The notes: a model not told the origin generated them from the sequence alone. A stretch of 41,257 nucleotides of DNA from Mesorhizobium sp. (GCA_027492275.1 JAPUFC010000080.1:1-41257), one strand, 5' to 3'. Positions 19,049 through 27,899 are shown, counted from the stretch's first letter. Program-made: numbers and translations.

Positions 19049-20167
19049 TCAGACACGCATCGGCATGAGGACGTAGAGCACGTTCTCGTCCGACGTGTCC
19101 TGGATCAGCGTCGGCGAACCGGCGTCGGCCAGCATGAAGCGCGCGTCGCCGCCGCCGAGCTGTCCCGCCACGTCGAGCAGGTAGCGCGCGTTGAAGCCGA
19201 TATCGATCGGCTCGGAGCCGTAATCGGCCGGAAGCTCCTCCGTCGCGCTGCCCGAATCCGGATTGTTGACGGTGAACGTCACCTGGCCCTCGCCGATGGA
19301 CAGCTTCACGGCGCGTCCGCGTTCCGACGAGATGGTCGAGACGCGGTCGACGGCGGAGGCGAAGGCCTGCCGGTCGATGGTCAGGCGTTTGTCGTTGCCG
19401 GTCGGGATGACGCGCTGGTAGTCCGGGAAGGTGCCGTCGATCAGCTTGGAGGTCAGCACCACGCTGCCGATGGTCAGGCGGATCTTGGTGTCGGAAAGCT
19501 CCACCGTGACCGCGACGTCGGGATCGTCGACCAGCTTCTGCAACTCGCTGACCGTCTTGCGCGGCACGATGATGCCGGGCATGCCTTCCGACCCCGCCGG
19601 CGCCTCGACTTCGGCGCGCGCCAGCCGGTGGCCGTCGGTCGCCACGGCGCGCAGCTTCAATTTGCCGGCGCTCTCGATGGTGTGCAGGTAGATGCCGTTG
19701 AGATAGTAGCGCGTCTCCTCGGTGGAGATGGCGAACTGCGTCTTTTCGATGAGGCGTTTCAGCGCGGGGGAATCGAGCCGGAAGATATGCGGAAAGCTGC
19801 CCGCCGAAAGCTGCGGGAAATCGGCCTGCGGCAGGCATTGCAGCCGGAAGCTCGACCGCCCGGCCATCACCGACATGGCGTTGCCGTCCTCGTCGGTCTT
19901 CAGCATCACCTCCGCGCCGTCCGGCAGCTTGCGCACGATGTCGTAGAGCAGATGTGCGGGCACGGTGGTGGCGCCGGCCTGGTCGACGCGGGCCGGCGTC
20001 GCCTCGGTCACCTCGAGGTCGAGGTCGGTCGCCTTCATCTCCAGGCTGGCGCCCTTGGCGTCGAGCAGCACGTTGGACAGGATCGGGATGGTGTTGCGCC
20101 GTTCGACGACCCTGTGGACGTGGTTCAGCGACTTCAGGAGGTTGGAGCGTTCGATGACAACACGCAT
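19049..20167 (-). CDS. dnaN: DNA polymerase III beta sliding clamp
   Basis: The 372-residue protein is the ring-shaped clamp that tethers polymerase III to DNA and is loaded by the DnaX complex. It has three repeated clamp folds of about 120 residues. Family blocks are SLNHVHRVVERRNTIPILSNVLL at the start, EETRYYLNGIYLH in the middle, and the C-terminal peptide-binding end VLYVLMPMRV. Length and termini are intact. It lies 193 bases downstream of dnaA. Two terminator-like hairpins lie in that gap, so dnaN probably has its own promoter. Confidence 0.98.
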   Translation of the reverse strand: MRVVIERSNLLKSLNHVHRVVERRNTIPILSNVLLDAKGASLEMKATDLDLEVTEATPARVDQAGATTVPAHLLYDIVRKLPDGAEVMLKTDEDGNAMSVMAGRSSFRLQCLPQADFPQLSAGSFPHIFRLDSPALKRLIEKTQFAISTEETRYYLNGIYLHTIESAGKLKLRAVATDGHRLARAEVEAPAGSEGMPGIIVPRKTVSELQKLVDDPDVAVTVELSDTKIRLTIGSVVLTSKLIDGTFPDYQRVIPTGNDKRLTIDRQAFASAVDRVSTISSERGRAVKLSIGEGQVTFTVNNPDSGSATEELPADYGSEPIDIGFNARYLLDVAGQLGGGDARFMLADAGSPTLIQDTSDENVLYVLMPMRV

Positions 20168-20226
20168 GACAAGCCCGCTTCGAGACAGTCGGAAACCGGT
20201 GGCCGGACTTCCGCGACAAACACGTT

Positions 20227-20314
20227 AAAAACCCATCGGAATGGGGTGGCAGACTGACAGGAAAATGCCGCCGAAAGCAAGCCTTCGGCGGCGGATCGCG
20301 GGCGTTTGGCCCGC
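20227..20314 (-). terminator. Tandem terminator-like hairpins between dnaA and dnaN
   Basis: Reading on the minus strand after dnaA, three stems occur. GCGGGC/GCCCGC pair at 20298-20303 and 20309-20314. GCCGCCGAA/TTCGGCGGC (20267-20275 and 20284-20292, 8-base loop) is a perfect 9-bp stem followed by ATTTTCC. CCCAT/ATGGG (20232-20236 and 20241-20245, 4-base loop) is followed by TTTTT at 20227-20231. The second and third look like intrinsic terminators for dnaA transcripts. Confidence 0.6.
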
Positions 20315-20360
20315 CCTTCTGGGGATAAGCGCAGCAACGCCTACGGCGCTTGGTTGGCGC

Positions 20361-21887
20361 TCAGCTCGCCTGGTCGCTGATCAGCCGGCGCAGCAGTTCC
20401 AGCTCCTGCGCCAGCGTGTTGTCGCTGCCGCACAGATCCTCGATCTTGCGCACCGCGTGCAGCACGGTGGTGTGGTCGCGGCCGCCGAAGCGCCGGCCGA
20501 TCTCGGGCAGGGAACGCGGCGTCATCACCTTGGCCAGATACATGGCGATCTGGCGCGGCTTGACGATGGTGCGCGTGCGCCGGTTGGACAGAAGCTCCGT
20601 CTTCGACACGTTGTAGTGGCGCGAGACGATGCGCTGGATGTCCTCGATGCGCACCCGCTTCGGCTCGCCCGAGCGGTAGATGTGGCCGAGGATCTCGTCG
20701 ATGCGCTCGATCGTCAGGCCGGGCTCGAAGCTGCGGCGGAAGAGGAGCTGGTTGAACGCGCCCTCAAGCTCGCGGCCCGACCCGGTCACGGTGCGCGCGA
20801 CATGCTCCAGCATCTCCTCGCCGATCTCGACGGTCTGGTCCTCGGCCTTCGCCTGTTCCAGCCGCAGCCGCAGCATGCCCAGCCGCATCGTGTAGTCCGG
20901 CGCGGACATCTCCAGCGCCACGCCGCCGTTGAGGCGCGAGCGGACGCGCGGCTCCAGCGATTCCAGCTCCGCCGGCGGCCGGTCGGCGGCGACCACCACC
21001 TGCCGGGCGCTGTCCAGCAGCATGTTGAGGAGATGGCAGAACTCGTGCTGGATCGACTTGCCCTGCAGGAACTGCATGTCGTCGATGATGAGCAGGTCGA
21101 TGTCGCGGAGCTGTTCCTTCAGCGTCAGCGCGTCATTGTCCCGGATGGCCGTGGCGAAGCGCCACATGAAATATTCCGCCGTCAGGTAGACGACGCGCGA
21201 GGAGGGCCGCTGCGCCAGCGATTCCGCCGCGATGGCCTGCAGCAGGTGCGTCTTGCCCAGCCCGACCGTGGCGTGGAGGAACAGCGGGTTGAAGCGCGAC
21301 ATGGATTCGGCCACCGCGCGTGCCGCCGCCAGCGCCACCCGGTTCGACGGACCTTCCACGAAGGAGCCGAACGTGTAGCGGGGATCGAGCGGCGAGCCGA
21401 GCGCGCCGTTGCGAGGCGGCTGCGCGGCCGCCTTGCCGGCATGGTCCAGCCGCGACGCGCCCAACAGCGTGCCCGAGCCGAGCGCCGTCTGCGCCGGGCG
21501 CGACGGCCGCACCGCCGGCTGCGCCTCGGCCTCGGCGCTGGGCCGCGCCGGGCGGGTGGTGGAGCGGACGATCACCTCGACCTTGAGGAGCGCGGGCTCC
21601 TCCTGTCTCCAGATATCGGTGAACAGGTCGAGATAGTGGCTGTTGATCCACGACTTGAGGAAAGCCGTGGGAACGGAGATGCGCACGACCCCCTTCGAGG
21701 CCTCGGCCAGCTTCACGCGCCCGAACCAGCTCGAGAAGACCTCGGCGCCCAGCCGTGCCTTGAGCTGCGCCTTGACGCGGTCGAAGATCCGTTCAGCATC
21801 CGGCCTGCCAGTCATGTTCGCGTCCCCGATCATCGTCCCTTGAAAGAAGAGCTCATCGCCCGCCCTCCTTTCCATGCCGCTTTGCAT
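20361..21887 (-). CDS. dnaA: Chromosomal replication initiator DnaA
   Basis: DnaA is the AAA+ initiator that binds DnaA boxes at the origin and opens it. The 508-residue protein has the N-terminal DnaB-interaction domain ([24 protein letters not shown], residues about 30-110). A variable Pro/Ala linker follows (about 110-170), then the ATPase with Walker [10 protein letters not shown], Walker [16 protein letters not shown] and VRSRL. The C-terminal DNA-binding domain has the DnaA signature [21 protein letters not shown] 21887 is the furthest start and gives an extension before the conserved part; ATG 21812 ([11 protein letters not shown]) is a shorter alternative. It has a long gene-free upstream region. 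Confidence 0.97.
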   Translation of the reverse strand: MQSGMERRAGDELFFQGTMIGDANMTGRPDAERIFDRVKAQLKARLGAEVFSSWFGRVKLAEASKGVVRISVPTAFLKSWINSHYLDLFTDIWRQEEPALLKVEVIVRSTTRPARPSAEAEAQPAVRPSRPAQTALGSGTLLGASRLDHAGKAAAQPPRNGALGSPLDPRYTFGSFVEGPSNRVALAAARAVAESMSRFNPLFLHATVGLGKTHLLQAIAAESLAQRPSSRVVYLTAEYFMWRFATAIRDNDALTLKEQLRDIDLLIIDDMQFLQGKSIQHEFCHLLNMLLDSARQVVVAADRPPAELESLEPRVRSRLNGGVALEMSAPDYTMRLGMLRLRLEQAKAEDQTVEIGEEMLEHVARTVTGSGRELEGAFNQLLFRRSFEPGLTIERIDEILGHIYRSGEPKRVRIEDIQRIVSRHYNVSKTELLSNRRTRTIVKPRQIAMYLAKVMTPRSLPEIGRRFGGRDHTTVLHAVRKIEDLCGSDNTLAQELELLRRLISDQAS

Positions 21888-22419
21888 CGTCGTTTCCTTT
21901 CCATGTCGGCCGCGGCGTCCTCATTCGCCGCGGTCAATCAGTGGTTCCCCGTCGCGCATGTCCTCGGACATGCCAATGGCGTCCGGCGGTACGCTCTCGC
22001 GTGCCGCCGCATGACGCCACAAACAACAGGAAGACACCCTCAGCCCGGCTTGCGCCGATCCGCACACGCTACGCTGCTGACAACTGCCCCACTCGTGAAG
22101 AGGACGGACGCGATCCGTCCACGGACGCGAAGCCCCTGTGCTGCAAGCCGTTTGTTGGCTGATTGTGCCGGGCTTGTCCGCCCCCTTCGATGAGCAGACA
22201 TTACAGAATGCGGCGCCCAAAGGGCAAGGCCGTGGCTAACGGATTTTTAACGCCTGAAGCCGTTGACAGCGCCCCCCAACTCGGCCTCGGACGACAAAAC
22301 CATTGCGATTCAAACTGTTTCAAAGGCCGCTGAAATAAGCGGACGTCCCGCAAATTTTCTCAAAAAAATCGCTTGACAGAAATTTGCCCGACGCACGATC
22401 CGACAAAGCCTCCGCGGCC

Positions 22420-22428
22420 TGTGGATAA
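22420..22428 (-). promoter_or_regulatory. Consensus DnaA box
   Basis: The minus strand reads TTATCCACA, an exact match to the classical 9-base DnaA box, 533 bases upstream of the dnaA start and beside an AT-rich stretch. It could serve autoregulation of dnaA. I found no second box near it, so it is not sufficient evidence for an origin. Confidence 0.6.
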
Positions 22429-22610
22429 CCATGAGCTAAATATATGATCAGAAAAGGAAAACAAGGATTTGGGAAAACGGCCTGCCGAATGCGCGGGGCC
22501 TGGCACCGGGCGGGGCGGCATCTTGCCGCCGGCAAAGGACAGGCCGCCGCATCGGCGGCGCCCCGGCTGCGGGCATGGCAAGGCATGTCGCCGGCCGTCG
22601 GGCAGGCAAC

Positions 22611-22633
22611 AAAAACCCGGCATCAGCCGGGTT
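22611..22633 (-). terminator. Intrinsic terminator of rpsT
   Basis: Arms 22626-22633 and 22614-22621 form a perfect 8-bp stem (AACCCGGC / GCCGGGTT on the minus strand) with a 4-base loop. The transcript then continues into a run of T (22615-22611) and GTT. It lies 32 bases after the rpsT stop and is the clearest rho-independent terminator in the window. Confidence 0.85.
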
Positions 22634-22664
22634 CATGAATCTGGACAGGGGGTTCGGAAAAGCC

Positions 22665-22931
22665 TCAGGCGCCGAGCGACTTCACGCGCTGGGCAAGCCG
22701 GGACACCTTCCGCGACGCCGTGTTGGCATGCAGGACGCCCTTGCCGGCGGCGCGCATCAGTTCCGGCTGCGCGACCTTGAAGGCTTCCGTGGCGGCCGCC
22801 TTGTCGCCGGCGGCAAGCGCCTCCTCGACCTTGCGCAGGAAGGTGCGCACGCGCGAGCGGCGGTTCTTGTTGACTTCCGTGCGACGGGCGATCTTGCGCG
22901 TCGCCTTCTTGGCCGATGACGTATTGGCCAT
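22665..22931 (-). CDS. rpsT: 30S ribosomal protein S20
   Basis: S20 is an early-binding protein of the 30S subunit. The 88-residue product is a three-helix Lys/Arg-rich protein with the family start [39 protein letters not shown] and end [25 protein letters not shown] 22931 follows GAGAGGCAAC, a good Shine-Dalgarno; in-frame codons further upstream encode no S20-like sequence and lie in the structured leader. The gene has a strong promoter of its own and its own terminator, so it is a single-gene unit between enoyl-CoA hydratase and dnaA. Confidence 0.97.
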   Translation of the reverse strand: MANTSSAKKATRKIARRTEVNKNRRSRVRTFLRKVEEALAAGDKAAATEAFKVAQPELMRAAGKGVLHANTASRKVSRLAQRVKSLGA

Positions 22932-22957
22932 GTTGCCTCTCTTCGTATCCGCTGGCA

Positions 22958-23002
22958 GATGCCATGCGGCATCCAAAACAAAAAGGGCAGCCACCGGCTG
23001 CC
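22958..23002 (-). promoter_or_regulatory. Structured rpsT leader with a terminator-like hairpin
   Basis: On the minus strand GGCAGCC (23002-22996) pairs perfectly with GGCTGCC (22992-22986) over a 3-base loop and is followed by C, TTTTT, G, TTTT: the full form of an intrinsic terminator. A second stem, GATGCC/GGCATC with a 4-base loop (22973-22968 and 22963-22958), comes after it. Both lie between the promoter and the rpsT start, so they are in the 5' leader and may attenuate rpsT. Confidence 0.6.
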
Positions 23003-23014
23003 TCGGTCGGGCGG

Positions 23015-23043
23015 CTTATAGTTCAGCTTTTCCGGCGCGTCAA
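23015..23043 (-). promoter_or_regulatory. Sigma70-type promoter of rpsT
   Basis: On the minus strand TTGACG (23043-23038) and TATAAG (23020-23015) are separated by exactly 17 bases. Each matches 5 of 6 consensus positions, the best promoter match noticed in the window. Transcription would start near 23008, about 77 bases before the rpsT start. Confidence 0.75.
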
Positions 23044-23056
23044 CGCGATATCGGGC

Positions 23057-23833
23057 CTATCGGTTCTTGAAGCTCGGCTTCCGCTTTTCGACGAAGGCGG
23101 CCATGCCCTCCTTCTGGTCATCGAGCGCGAACATGGAGTGGAACAGCCGACGCTCGAAGCGCACGCCCTCGGCCAGCGTCGTCTCGAAGGCGCGGTTGAC
23201 GGCCTCCTTGGCCATCATGGTGGCGGGCAGCGAGAAGTCGGCGATCTTGCCCGCCGCGGCCAGCGCTTCGTCCAGCAGCCTGTCCGCCGGCACCACGCGC
23301 GAGACGAGGCCGCAGCGCTCGGCCTCGGCGGCGTCCATCATGCGGCCGGTCAGGATCATGTCCATCGCCTTGGCCTTGCCGACGAAGCGGGCGAGACGCT
23401 GCGTGCCGCCCATGCCGGGGATGACGCCGAGCGTGATCTCGGGCTGTCCGAACCTCGCCGTGTCGGCGGCGATGATGAAGTCGCACATCATGGCCAGTTC
23501 GCAGCCGCCGCCGAGCGCGTAGCCGGCAACCGCCGCGACCACCGGCTTGCGCGCGCGGCAGAAGTCCTCCCAGCCCGCGAACATGTCGTCGCGGTACATC
23601 CCCGCATAGTCGCGCGACTGCATCTCCTTGATGTCGGCGCCGGCGGCGAACGCCTTCTCCGACCCCGTCAGCACCACGGCCCCGACCGCCTCGTCGAGAT
23701 CGATGCGCCGGGCCGCGTCCAGAAGGTCGCGCAGCACCTGCGCGTTCAGCGCGTTGAGCGCCTTGGGCCGGTTGAGCGTGACGAGCGCGACCTTGCCCTT
23801 GGTCTCGACGGTGATGGTCTCGTAGCCGGTCAT
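23057..23833 (-). CDS. Enoyl-CoA hydratase/isomerase family protein
   Basis: The 258-residue crotonase-fold enzyme hydrates trans-2-enoyl-CoA in beta-oxidation. Family markers are [16 protein letters not shown], the oxyanion-hole block [30 protein letters not shown] with the first catalytic Glu, and [18 protein letters not shown] with the second. With both Glu present a true hydratase (EchA/PaaF type) is more likely than an isomerase. ATG 23833 lies 8 bases after the mutM stop on the same strand. The gene sits in the conserved mutM - hydratase - rpsT - dnaA order of rhizobia; a link to replication is not implied. Confidence 0.94.
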   Translation of the reverse strand: MTGYETITVETKGKVALVTLNRPKALNALNAQVLRDLLDAARRIDLDEAVGAVVLTGSEKAFAAGADIKEMQSRDYAGMYRDDMFAGWEDFCRARKPVVAAVAGYALGGGCELAMMCDFIIAADTARFGQPEITLGVIPGMGGTQRLARFVGKAKAMDMILTGRMMDAAEAERCGLVSRVVPADRLLDEALAAAGKIADFSLPATMMAKEAVNRAFETTLAEGVRFERRLFHSMFALDDQKEGMAAFVEKRKPSFKNR

Positions 23834-23841
23834 GGAACTCC

Positions 23842-24729
23842 TCAGCGCTGGCAGGCGGGGCAGAAGAAGGTGGAGCGTCCGCTCTGGACGATACGCTTTA
23901 CATGCCCGCCGCATCCCGGTCGAGGGCAGGGCTTCCCCTCGCGGTCGTAGACGCGGAACGTATGCTGGAAATAGCCGAGCGACCCGTCCGCGTGCACATA
24001 GTCCCGCAGCGAGGATCCGCCGGCGGCGATCGCCTGCCGGATCACGTCGCGGATGCTGTCGGCCAGGCGCCCGGCGCGGGCCGCGTGTCCCCGGCCGGCG
24101 GCGAGCGTGCCCGCCTCGCGCTTCGGCGACAGCCCGGCCTGCCACAGCGCCTCCGAGACGTAGATGTTGCCGAGCCCGGCGATCAGCCCCTGGTCGAGCA
24201 GCGCCGCCTTGAGCGGCGCGCGCTTGCCGGCGAAGAGCCGCGACAGCGTCGGCCCGTCCAGCGCGTTGCCCGTCGGCTCGACGCCGAGCCCCGCCAGCAT
24301 GGGATGGCTGGCGGCCGCGCCGTCGGCGAACAGCATGAAGCCGAAGCGGCGCGGATCGTTGAACACGATGCGTGCCGCGCCGGCCGGCGAATCCTCCAGG
24401 TGGAAGACGACGTGGTCGTGGCCCGACGCGCGCGAGCGCGGGTGATGGAAACGGCCGGGCGTGGCGTCGTCGCCGTCGGATTCGATGCGGAAGGACCCCG
24501 ACATGCCGAGATGGCAGATGAGGGCGGGGCCGTTCTCGGTATCGAGCGTGATGTACTTGGCGCGCCGCCCGAGCGACAGGATGCGCTGCCCGGCCAGCCT
24601 TTCGGCGAAGCGCTCCGGAAGCGGAAAGCGCAGGTCGGGCCGGTTGAGCTGGACGCGGGCGATGCGCGCCCCCTCCATCGCCGGGCGCAGTCCTTGCACG
24701 ACGGTTTCGACTTCCGGCAGTTCAGGCAT
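23842..24729 (-). CDS. mutM: Formamidopyrimidine-DNA glycosylase
   Basis: MutM (Fpg) removes 8-oxoguanine and ring-opened purines and nicks the abasic site. The 295-residue protein starts [10 protein letters not shown], so that after Met removal the N-terminal Pro and the following Glu are catalytic. A conserved Lys lies in [26 protein letters not shown] is the helix-two-turn-helix. A C-terminal zinc finger has CPRPGC and CPAC. All key residues are present, and the FCPACQR end is complete. Its start overlaps the 3' end of deoB by 8 bases, suggesting cotranscription. Confidence 0.97.
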   Translation of the reverse strand: MPELPEVETVVQGLRPAMEGARIARVQLNRPDLRFPLPERFAERLAGQRILSLGRRAKYITLDTENGPALICHLGMSGSFRIESDGDDATPGRFHHPRSRASGHDHVVFHLEDSPAGAARIVFNDPRRFGFMLFADGAAASHPMLAGLGVEPTGNALDGPTLSRLFAGKRAPLKAALLDQGLIAGLGNIYVSEALWQAGLSPKREAGTLAAGRGHAARAGRLADSIRDVIRQAIAAGGSSLRDYVHADGSLGYFQHTFRVYDREGKPCPRPGCGGHVKRIVQSGRSTFFCPACQR

Positions 24730-25960
24730 GCGGCAGGATCGCTGACAGGAAGGAGGAACCGTGCCGCCCCGGCGGCAGGCCGAGATGGGCGGCGATCGTC
24801 TCGCCGATGTCGGCGAAGGTTTCGCGCAGGCCGACGTCGCCGCCGGGCAGGCCGGGCGCGAGCCCGACGATCGGAATGCGCTCGCGCGTGTGGTCGGTGC
24901 CGCTCCAGGTCGGGTCGTTGCCATGGTCGGCGGTCAGGATGATGAGATCGCCTTCGCGCAGCCGCTCCAGCGCTTCCGGCATACGGGCATCGAACGCTTC
25001 GAGCGCGGCGGCGTAGCCCGCCACGTCGCGGCGATGGCCGTATTCGCTGTCGAAGTCGACGAAATTGGCGAAGACGAGGTCGCCGTCGCCGGCCTCGTCC
25101 ATGGCCGAGAGCGCCGTATCGAACATCGCCATGTTGCCATGCGCCTTGCGCGCCTGCGTGATGCCGCGATGGGCAAAGATGTCGCCGATCTTGCCGATGG
25201 CGAAGGTCCGGCCGCCATGCGCGACGACGCGGTCGAGCAGCGTCGCCTCGGGCGGCGGCACCGAATAGTCGCGGCGGTTGCCGGTGCGCGTGAAGGTCGC
25301 GGCCGACTGGCCGGTGAAGGGCCGCGCGATCACCCGGCCGATGTTGAGCGGATCGGCCAGCCGGCGCACCGTCTCGCACAGGCGATAGAGCCGCTCCAGC
25401 CCGAAATGCGCCTCATGGCCGGCGATCTGGATGACCGAATCCACCGAGGTGTAGACGATCGGCTTGCCGCTGGCGACATGCTCCTCGCCCAGCCGCTCGA
25501 TGATTTCTGTACCCGAGGCGTGGCAGTTTCCCAGGATGCCGGGCAATTCGCCCTCAGTGACGATCGCGTCCGTGAGATGCTTGGGCAGCGCCGGCAGCGT
25601 GTCCGGGAAATAGCCCCAGTCGAACAGCACCGGGCAGCCGGCGATCTCCCAATGCCCGGAAGGCGTGTCCTTGCCGCTGGAAACCTCCTGCGCCGCGCCG
25701 TGGAACGCGCCGGGCAGCAGCCGCGCCGGCGGCAGGGTTCCGGCCGTTCCCGCCGTGGCCGCCGCGAGGCCGAGGCCCAGCGAGGCCATGTTCTGGACGG
25801 CGAGCGGCCCGGCCCGCAGCCCCGCCGCGTCGGCCCGGCCCTCCGCGCAGGCCCGGGCGATATGGCCGAAGGTGTTGGCGCCCGCATCGCCGAAGCGGGC
25901 GGCGTCGGGGGCGCCGCCTGTGCCGAACGAATCGAGGACGAAGAGGAAGGCCCGCGCCAT
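24722..25960 (-). CDS. deoB: Phosphopentomutase
   Basis: DeoB converts ribose-1- and deoxyribose-1-phosphate to the 5-phosphates in nucleoside salvage. The 412-residue protein belongs to the alkaline-phosphatase superfamily. Metal ligands lie in [13 protein letters not shown] at the start and [18 protein letters not shown] near the end. The phosphorylated Thr is in [26 protein letters not shown] is also conserved. Length and ends are complete. The ATG is preceded by a hairpin that includes the Shine-Dalgarno GGGAAACAG. mutM follows with an overlap. Confidence 0.96.
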   Translation of the reverse strand: MARAFLFVLDSFGTGGAPDAARFGDAGANTFGHIARACAEGRADAAGLRAGPLAVQNMASLGLGLAAATAGTAGTLPPARLLPGAFHGAAQEVSSGKDTPSGHWEIAGCPVLFDWGYFPDTLPALPKHLTDAIVTEGELPGILGNCHASGTEIIERLGEEHVASGKPIVYTSVDSVIQIAGHEAHFGLERLYRLCETVRRLADPLNIGRVIARPFTGQSAATFTRTGNRRDYSVPPPEATLLDRVVAHGGRTFAIGKIGDIFAHRGITQARKAHGNMAMFDTALSAMDEAGDGDLVFANFVDFDSEYGHRRDVAGYAAALEAFDARMPEALERLREGDLIILTADHGNDPTWSGTDHTRERIPIVGLAPGLPGGDVGLRETFADIGETIAAHLGLPPGRHGSSFLSAILPHA

Positions 25961-25962
25961 CT

Positions 25963-25985
25963 GTTTCCCGCTTGCGGTGGGAAAC
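25963..25985 (-). promoter_or_regulatory. Hairpin over the deoB ribosome-binding region
   Basis: Arms 25979-25985 and 25963-25969 (GTTTCCC / GGGAAAC on the minus strand) pair perfectly over a 9-base loop. The downstream arm contains the only purine-rich stretch before the deoB ATG (25960). The hairpin could limit deoB translation or end transcripts coming from the pilus gene upstream. No T-run follows. Confidence 0.4.
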
Positions 25986-26039
25986 CAGAGATAGGATCAA
26001 CGGGCCCGTCTGGCAATCGGCGCCGGCGAACCCCGGTCC

Positions 26040-26666
26040 TCAGCAGTCGCCGCAGTTGATGGTCTGGCTCATGCGCGGCCGCAGGTAATAGGTCTCGCCC
26101 ATCCCGATGTTGTCGAAGGCGGAGGCCAGTCCGAGCGTCCCCTTGCCTTCGGCCGCCCAGGTGATCACGGGCTTGTAGTTCAGCTCGCTCTCGACCCGGA
26201 TGAGGAAGCTGCCCTTGATGTTGAGCGCGGCCGGCACGGTGGTCGGGTCGCCCTTCGTGGCGGCCGCGCTGAAGGCGCCCTTCACCATCTGGCGCGACCA
26301 GGCGACCTGCACCTTCGGCGTGGTGTCGTCGGTGATCTCGATGGCCGTGACGATGATGCTGCCGGTGCTGCGGTTGTATGGCTGCAGCGTCGACTCGCCG
26401 ATCGCCATGATGGCGTCGATCTCGGCCTTGGTGATGGACTGCTGCTGCTGGGTGATCAGGTCGGCGACCATGGAGCCGACGCGGCTCACCTTCTTGTTGG
26501 TCTCGATGCCCTGCGACACTTCCATAGTCACGAAATACATGGACAGGAGCAGCGGCGCGACCAGCGCGAATTCCAGCGCGGCGATGCCGCGCCGGTCGCG
26601 GGCGAGCGCGCCGGCCTTGCGGCGCAGGCGCCGGGCGAGATGGGTTGCGGTGTTGATCACGGACAT
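26040..26666 (-). CDS. TadE/TadG-type pilus assembly protein
   Basis: This 208-residue protein has the class III prepilin-like N terminus of TadE/TadG pseudopilins: a basic start (LARRLRRKAGALARDRRG), then IAALEFALVAPLLLSMYFVTMEVSQ, which keeps the Glu at position +5 or so of the hydrophobic helix. A periplasmic part with few features ends CGDC. It lies directly after the other TadE-type gene, and the pair forms the minus-strand arm of the Tad pilus locus. Such minor pilins are needed for Flp pilus assembly. The start is ATG 26666, with an earlier in-frame ATG 24 bases upstream. No vWA domain is seen, so it is not a full TadG. Confidence 0.85.
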   Translation of the reverse strand: MSVINTATHLARRLRRKAGALARDRRGIAALEFALVAPLLLSMYFVTMEVSQGIETNKKVSRVGSMVADLITQQQQSITKAEIDAIMAIGESTLQPYNRSTGSIIVTAIEITDDTTPKVQVAWSRQMVKGAFSAAATKGDPTTVPAALNIKGSFLIRVESELNYKPVITWAAEGKGTLGLASAFDNIGMGETYYLRPRMSQTINCGDC

Positions 26667-26698
26667 GGCTTCGACCCCTGAATGCATTGTTCTTGCTG

Positions 26699-27295
26699 TT
26701 AGTCGTCGAACGGCTCGTTCTGCCAGGTCACCGTCGTGAAATGCAGGATCTTGTTGCCGGCCAGGTTCGACGTCGACTTGGCGAGGAAGTCGGTCATCAC
26801 CGGCCATTTGTAGAACACCCGCATCATGTTCTTGGACATCGACTTGCCCGGCTTGACGGCGAACCCTGTCGTGTCGATGTCCTTGTCGGCGAACTTGATG
26901 CGTTGCTTGGCGGCGTCTGCGAAGGTCGCGTATTCGCGCAGGTCGACGATCAGGTTCGACTGGCAGTCGCCGACCGCCAGCACGCCCATGAGCTCGCACA
27001 GCCGGCTCTTGATCTCGCTTTCCGTCGCCTGGGCGGGGCGGAGCTGGCCGGTGCGGATCTGCCGCGCCACCGTGTCGGTGGCGTTGGCCATCACCTGCTG
27101 TCCGGCGAAGGAGATGCAGCTTTCCAGGATCGCGAAGACGAGCAGCGCGAAGGGCAGCGCCAACAGCGTGAACTCGACCGCCGTCGCGCCGTTCCTGTCG
27201 CCGGCGAAGCGGCGCATCAGCCGGGGTCGCGCGGGGCGCGCCTGCCGCCGGCAATCCGGTTGTTCGCAGAGATCTGGTGTCATCGTCGTGCCCAT
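26699..27295 (-). CDS. TadE-family pilus assembly protein
   Basis: The 198-residue protein has a Cys/Arg-rich N-terminal stretch, then the prepilin-like segment DRNGATAVEFTLLALPFALLVFAILES. This carries the TadE Gly and Glu typical of a prepilin-peptidase site, with a hydrophobic helix. The mature part (residues about 60-198) has conserved Cys in RLCELMGVLAVGDCQSN. It is presumably processed by the CpaA prepilin peptidase of the same locus. The start could also be ATG 27283 or nearer the basic motif at residue 27. The last codons are 32 bases before the next TadE-type gene. Confidence 0.86.
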   Translation of the reverse strand: MGTTMTPDLCEQPDCRRQARPARPRLMRRFAGDRNGATAVEFTLLALPFALLVFAILESCISFAGQQVMANATDTVARQIRTGQLRPAQATESEIKSRLCELMGVLAVGDCQSNLIVDLREYATFADAAKQRIKFADKDIDTTGFAVKPGKSMSKNMMRVFYKWPVMTDFLAKSTSNLAGNKILHFTTVTWQNEPFDD

Positions 27296-27412
27296 CCCGT
27301 AACCTACGGGCAGGACGTTAACCCAAACACATTGAGGTCCGGTTTTGACGGTCGCGGCGATTTGAGCGAAGTTCTTTACCCGGCGTTCACGCTGCCGCAG
27401 GCGGCCGCGACG

Positions 27413-27832
27413 CTACTGGCGGGCGTTCATCTCGGCTTCGGAGGTGCGCTCGGCGTCGGTCTTGTAGGCGCCCTCGCAATAGGGCGTGCAGGACATCGTC
27501 TGCACCTCGGCGCGGCGATAGATGCGCACCGACGAGGTGGTCGAGCGCACGACGGTGACGAACTCGTCCACGATGGGCGCGCCGTCCGCGTCGAGGATCA
27601 CGAGATTGGTGACGCCGAAGCCCCGGCCGGTGAGCACGATGGTGCTGGAGTCCTGCACCGAGGCGTCGGCGATGGCCGGGTTGCCGACCACGATCGTGTC
27701 GGCCGGCCTCGCCAGCTTGACGATCTTGGCCTGGTTCATGACCACCTCCAGCCCGGAGCCCGCGCCCGCCGGCAGCATGGCGGCAGCCGAGACGAGCCCT
27801 ACGGCGCCCAACCGGCATGCAAGCTTGAACAT
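27413..27832 (-). CDS. Exported pilus protein with a secretin-N (CpaC N-terminal type) domain
   Basis: This 139-residue protein has a signal peptide (CRLGAVGLVSAAAMLPAGAGS). One small domain follows, with VKLARPADTIVVGNPAIADASVQDSSTIVLTGRGFGVTNLVILDADG. That is the same fold as the N terminus of the secretin CpaC encoded downstream (IVLELPADAYDILVANPAVADAV). It lacks secretin and BON parts, so it cannot form a pore. It might assist CpaC assembly or serve as a periplasmic partner; its role is not established. It is first in the minus-strand arm, with a CtrA-like site 52 bases upstream. Confidence 0.85.
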   Translation of the reverse strand: MFKLACRLGAVGLVSAAAMLPAGAGSGLEVVMNQAKIVKLARPADTIVVGNPAIADASVQDSSTIVLTGRGFGVTNLVILDADGAPIVDEFVTVVRSTTSSVRIYRRAEVQTMSCTPYCEGAYKTDAERTSEAEMNARQ

Positions 27833-27883
27833 CGCGATCTCCGAACCCTGTGGATACCCGTAAGCGGATCATGAAGGAGATTG

Positions 27884-27899
27884 GTGAACCAAGGGTTAA
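27884..27899 (-). promoter_or_regulatory. CtrA-like site, secretin-N gene arm
   Basis: The minus strand reads TTAACCCTTGGTTCAC, i.e. TTAA-N7-TTCAC, one mismatch from the alphaproteobacterial CtrA consensus TTAA-N7-TTAAC. It ends 52 bases upstream of the gene at 27832. It shares TTAACCC with the site before cpaB. Confidence 0.4.

Larger units (their letters stand above)
21888..22664 (-). promoter_or_regulatory. 777-bp gene-free upstream region of dnaA
   Basis: No credible gene is seen. From the dnaA start outward, 21888-22250 is a mixed region without clear motifs. At 22307 there is one GATTC (GANTC, the CcrM methylation sequence). 22330-22400 is strongly AT-rich for this genome (runs of A and T around AAATTTTCTCAAAAAAATC). 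A perfect DnaA box lies at 22420. A loose promoter match, TTGTTT-N16-TATTTA on the minus strand (22464-22459 and 22442-22437), lies just before that box. From 22480 to 22600 the sequence is GC-rich, with two perfect 7-bp stems: 22514-22520 with 22524-22530, and 22543-22549 with 22553-22559. The rpsT terminator closes the region. Confidence 0.5.

Noticed and set aside
18749-22193. Long plus-strand open frames opposite recF, dnaN and dnaA
   Set aside because: They mirror the wobble-GC bias of the real minus-strand genes and contain no known motif.
21888-22664. Chromosomal origin of replication upstream of dnaA
   Set aside because: Only one DnaA box was found. In the Hyphomicrobiales studied the origin lies elsewhere, near hemE, so there is not enough support here.
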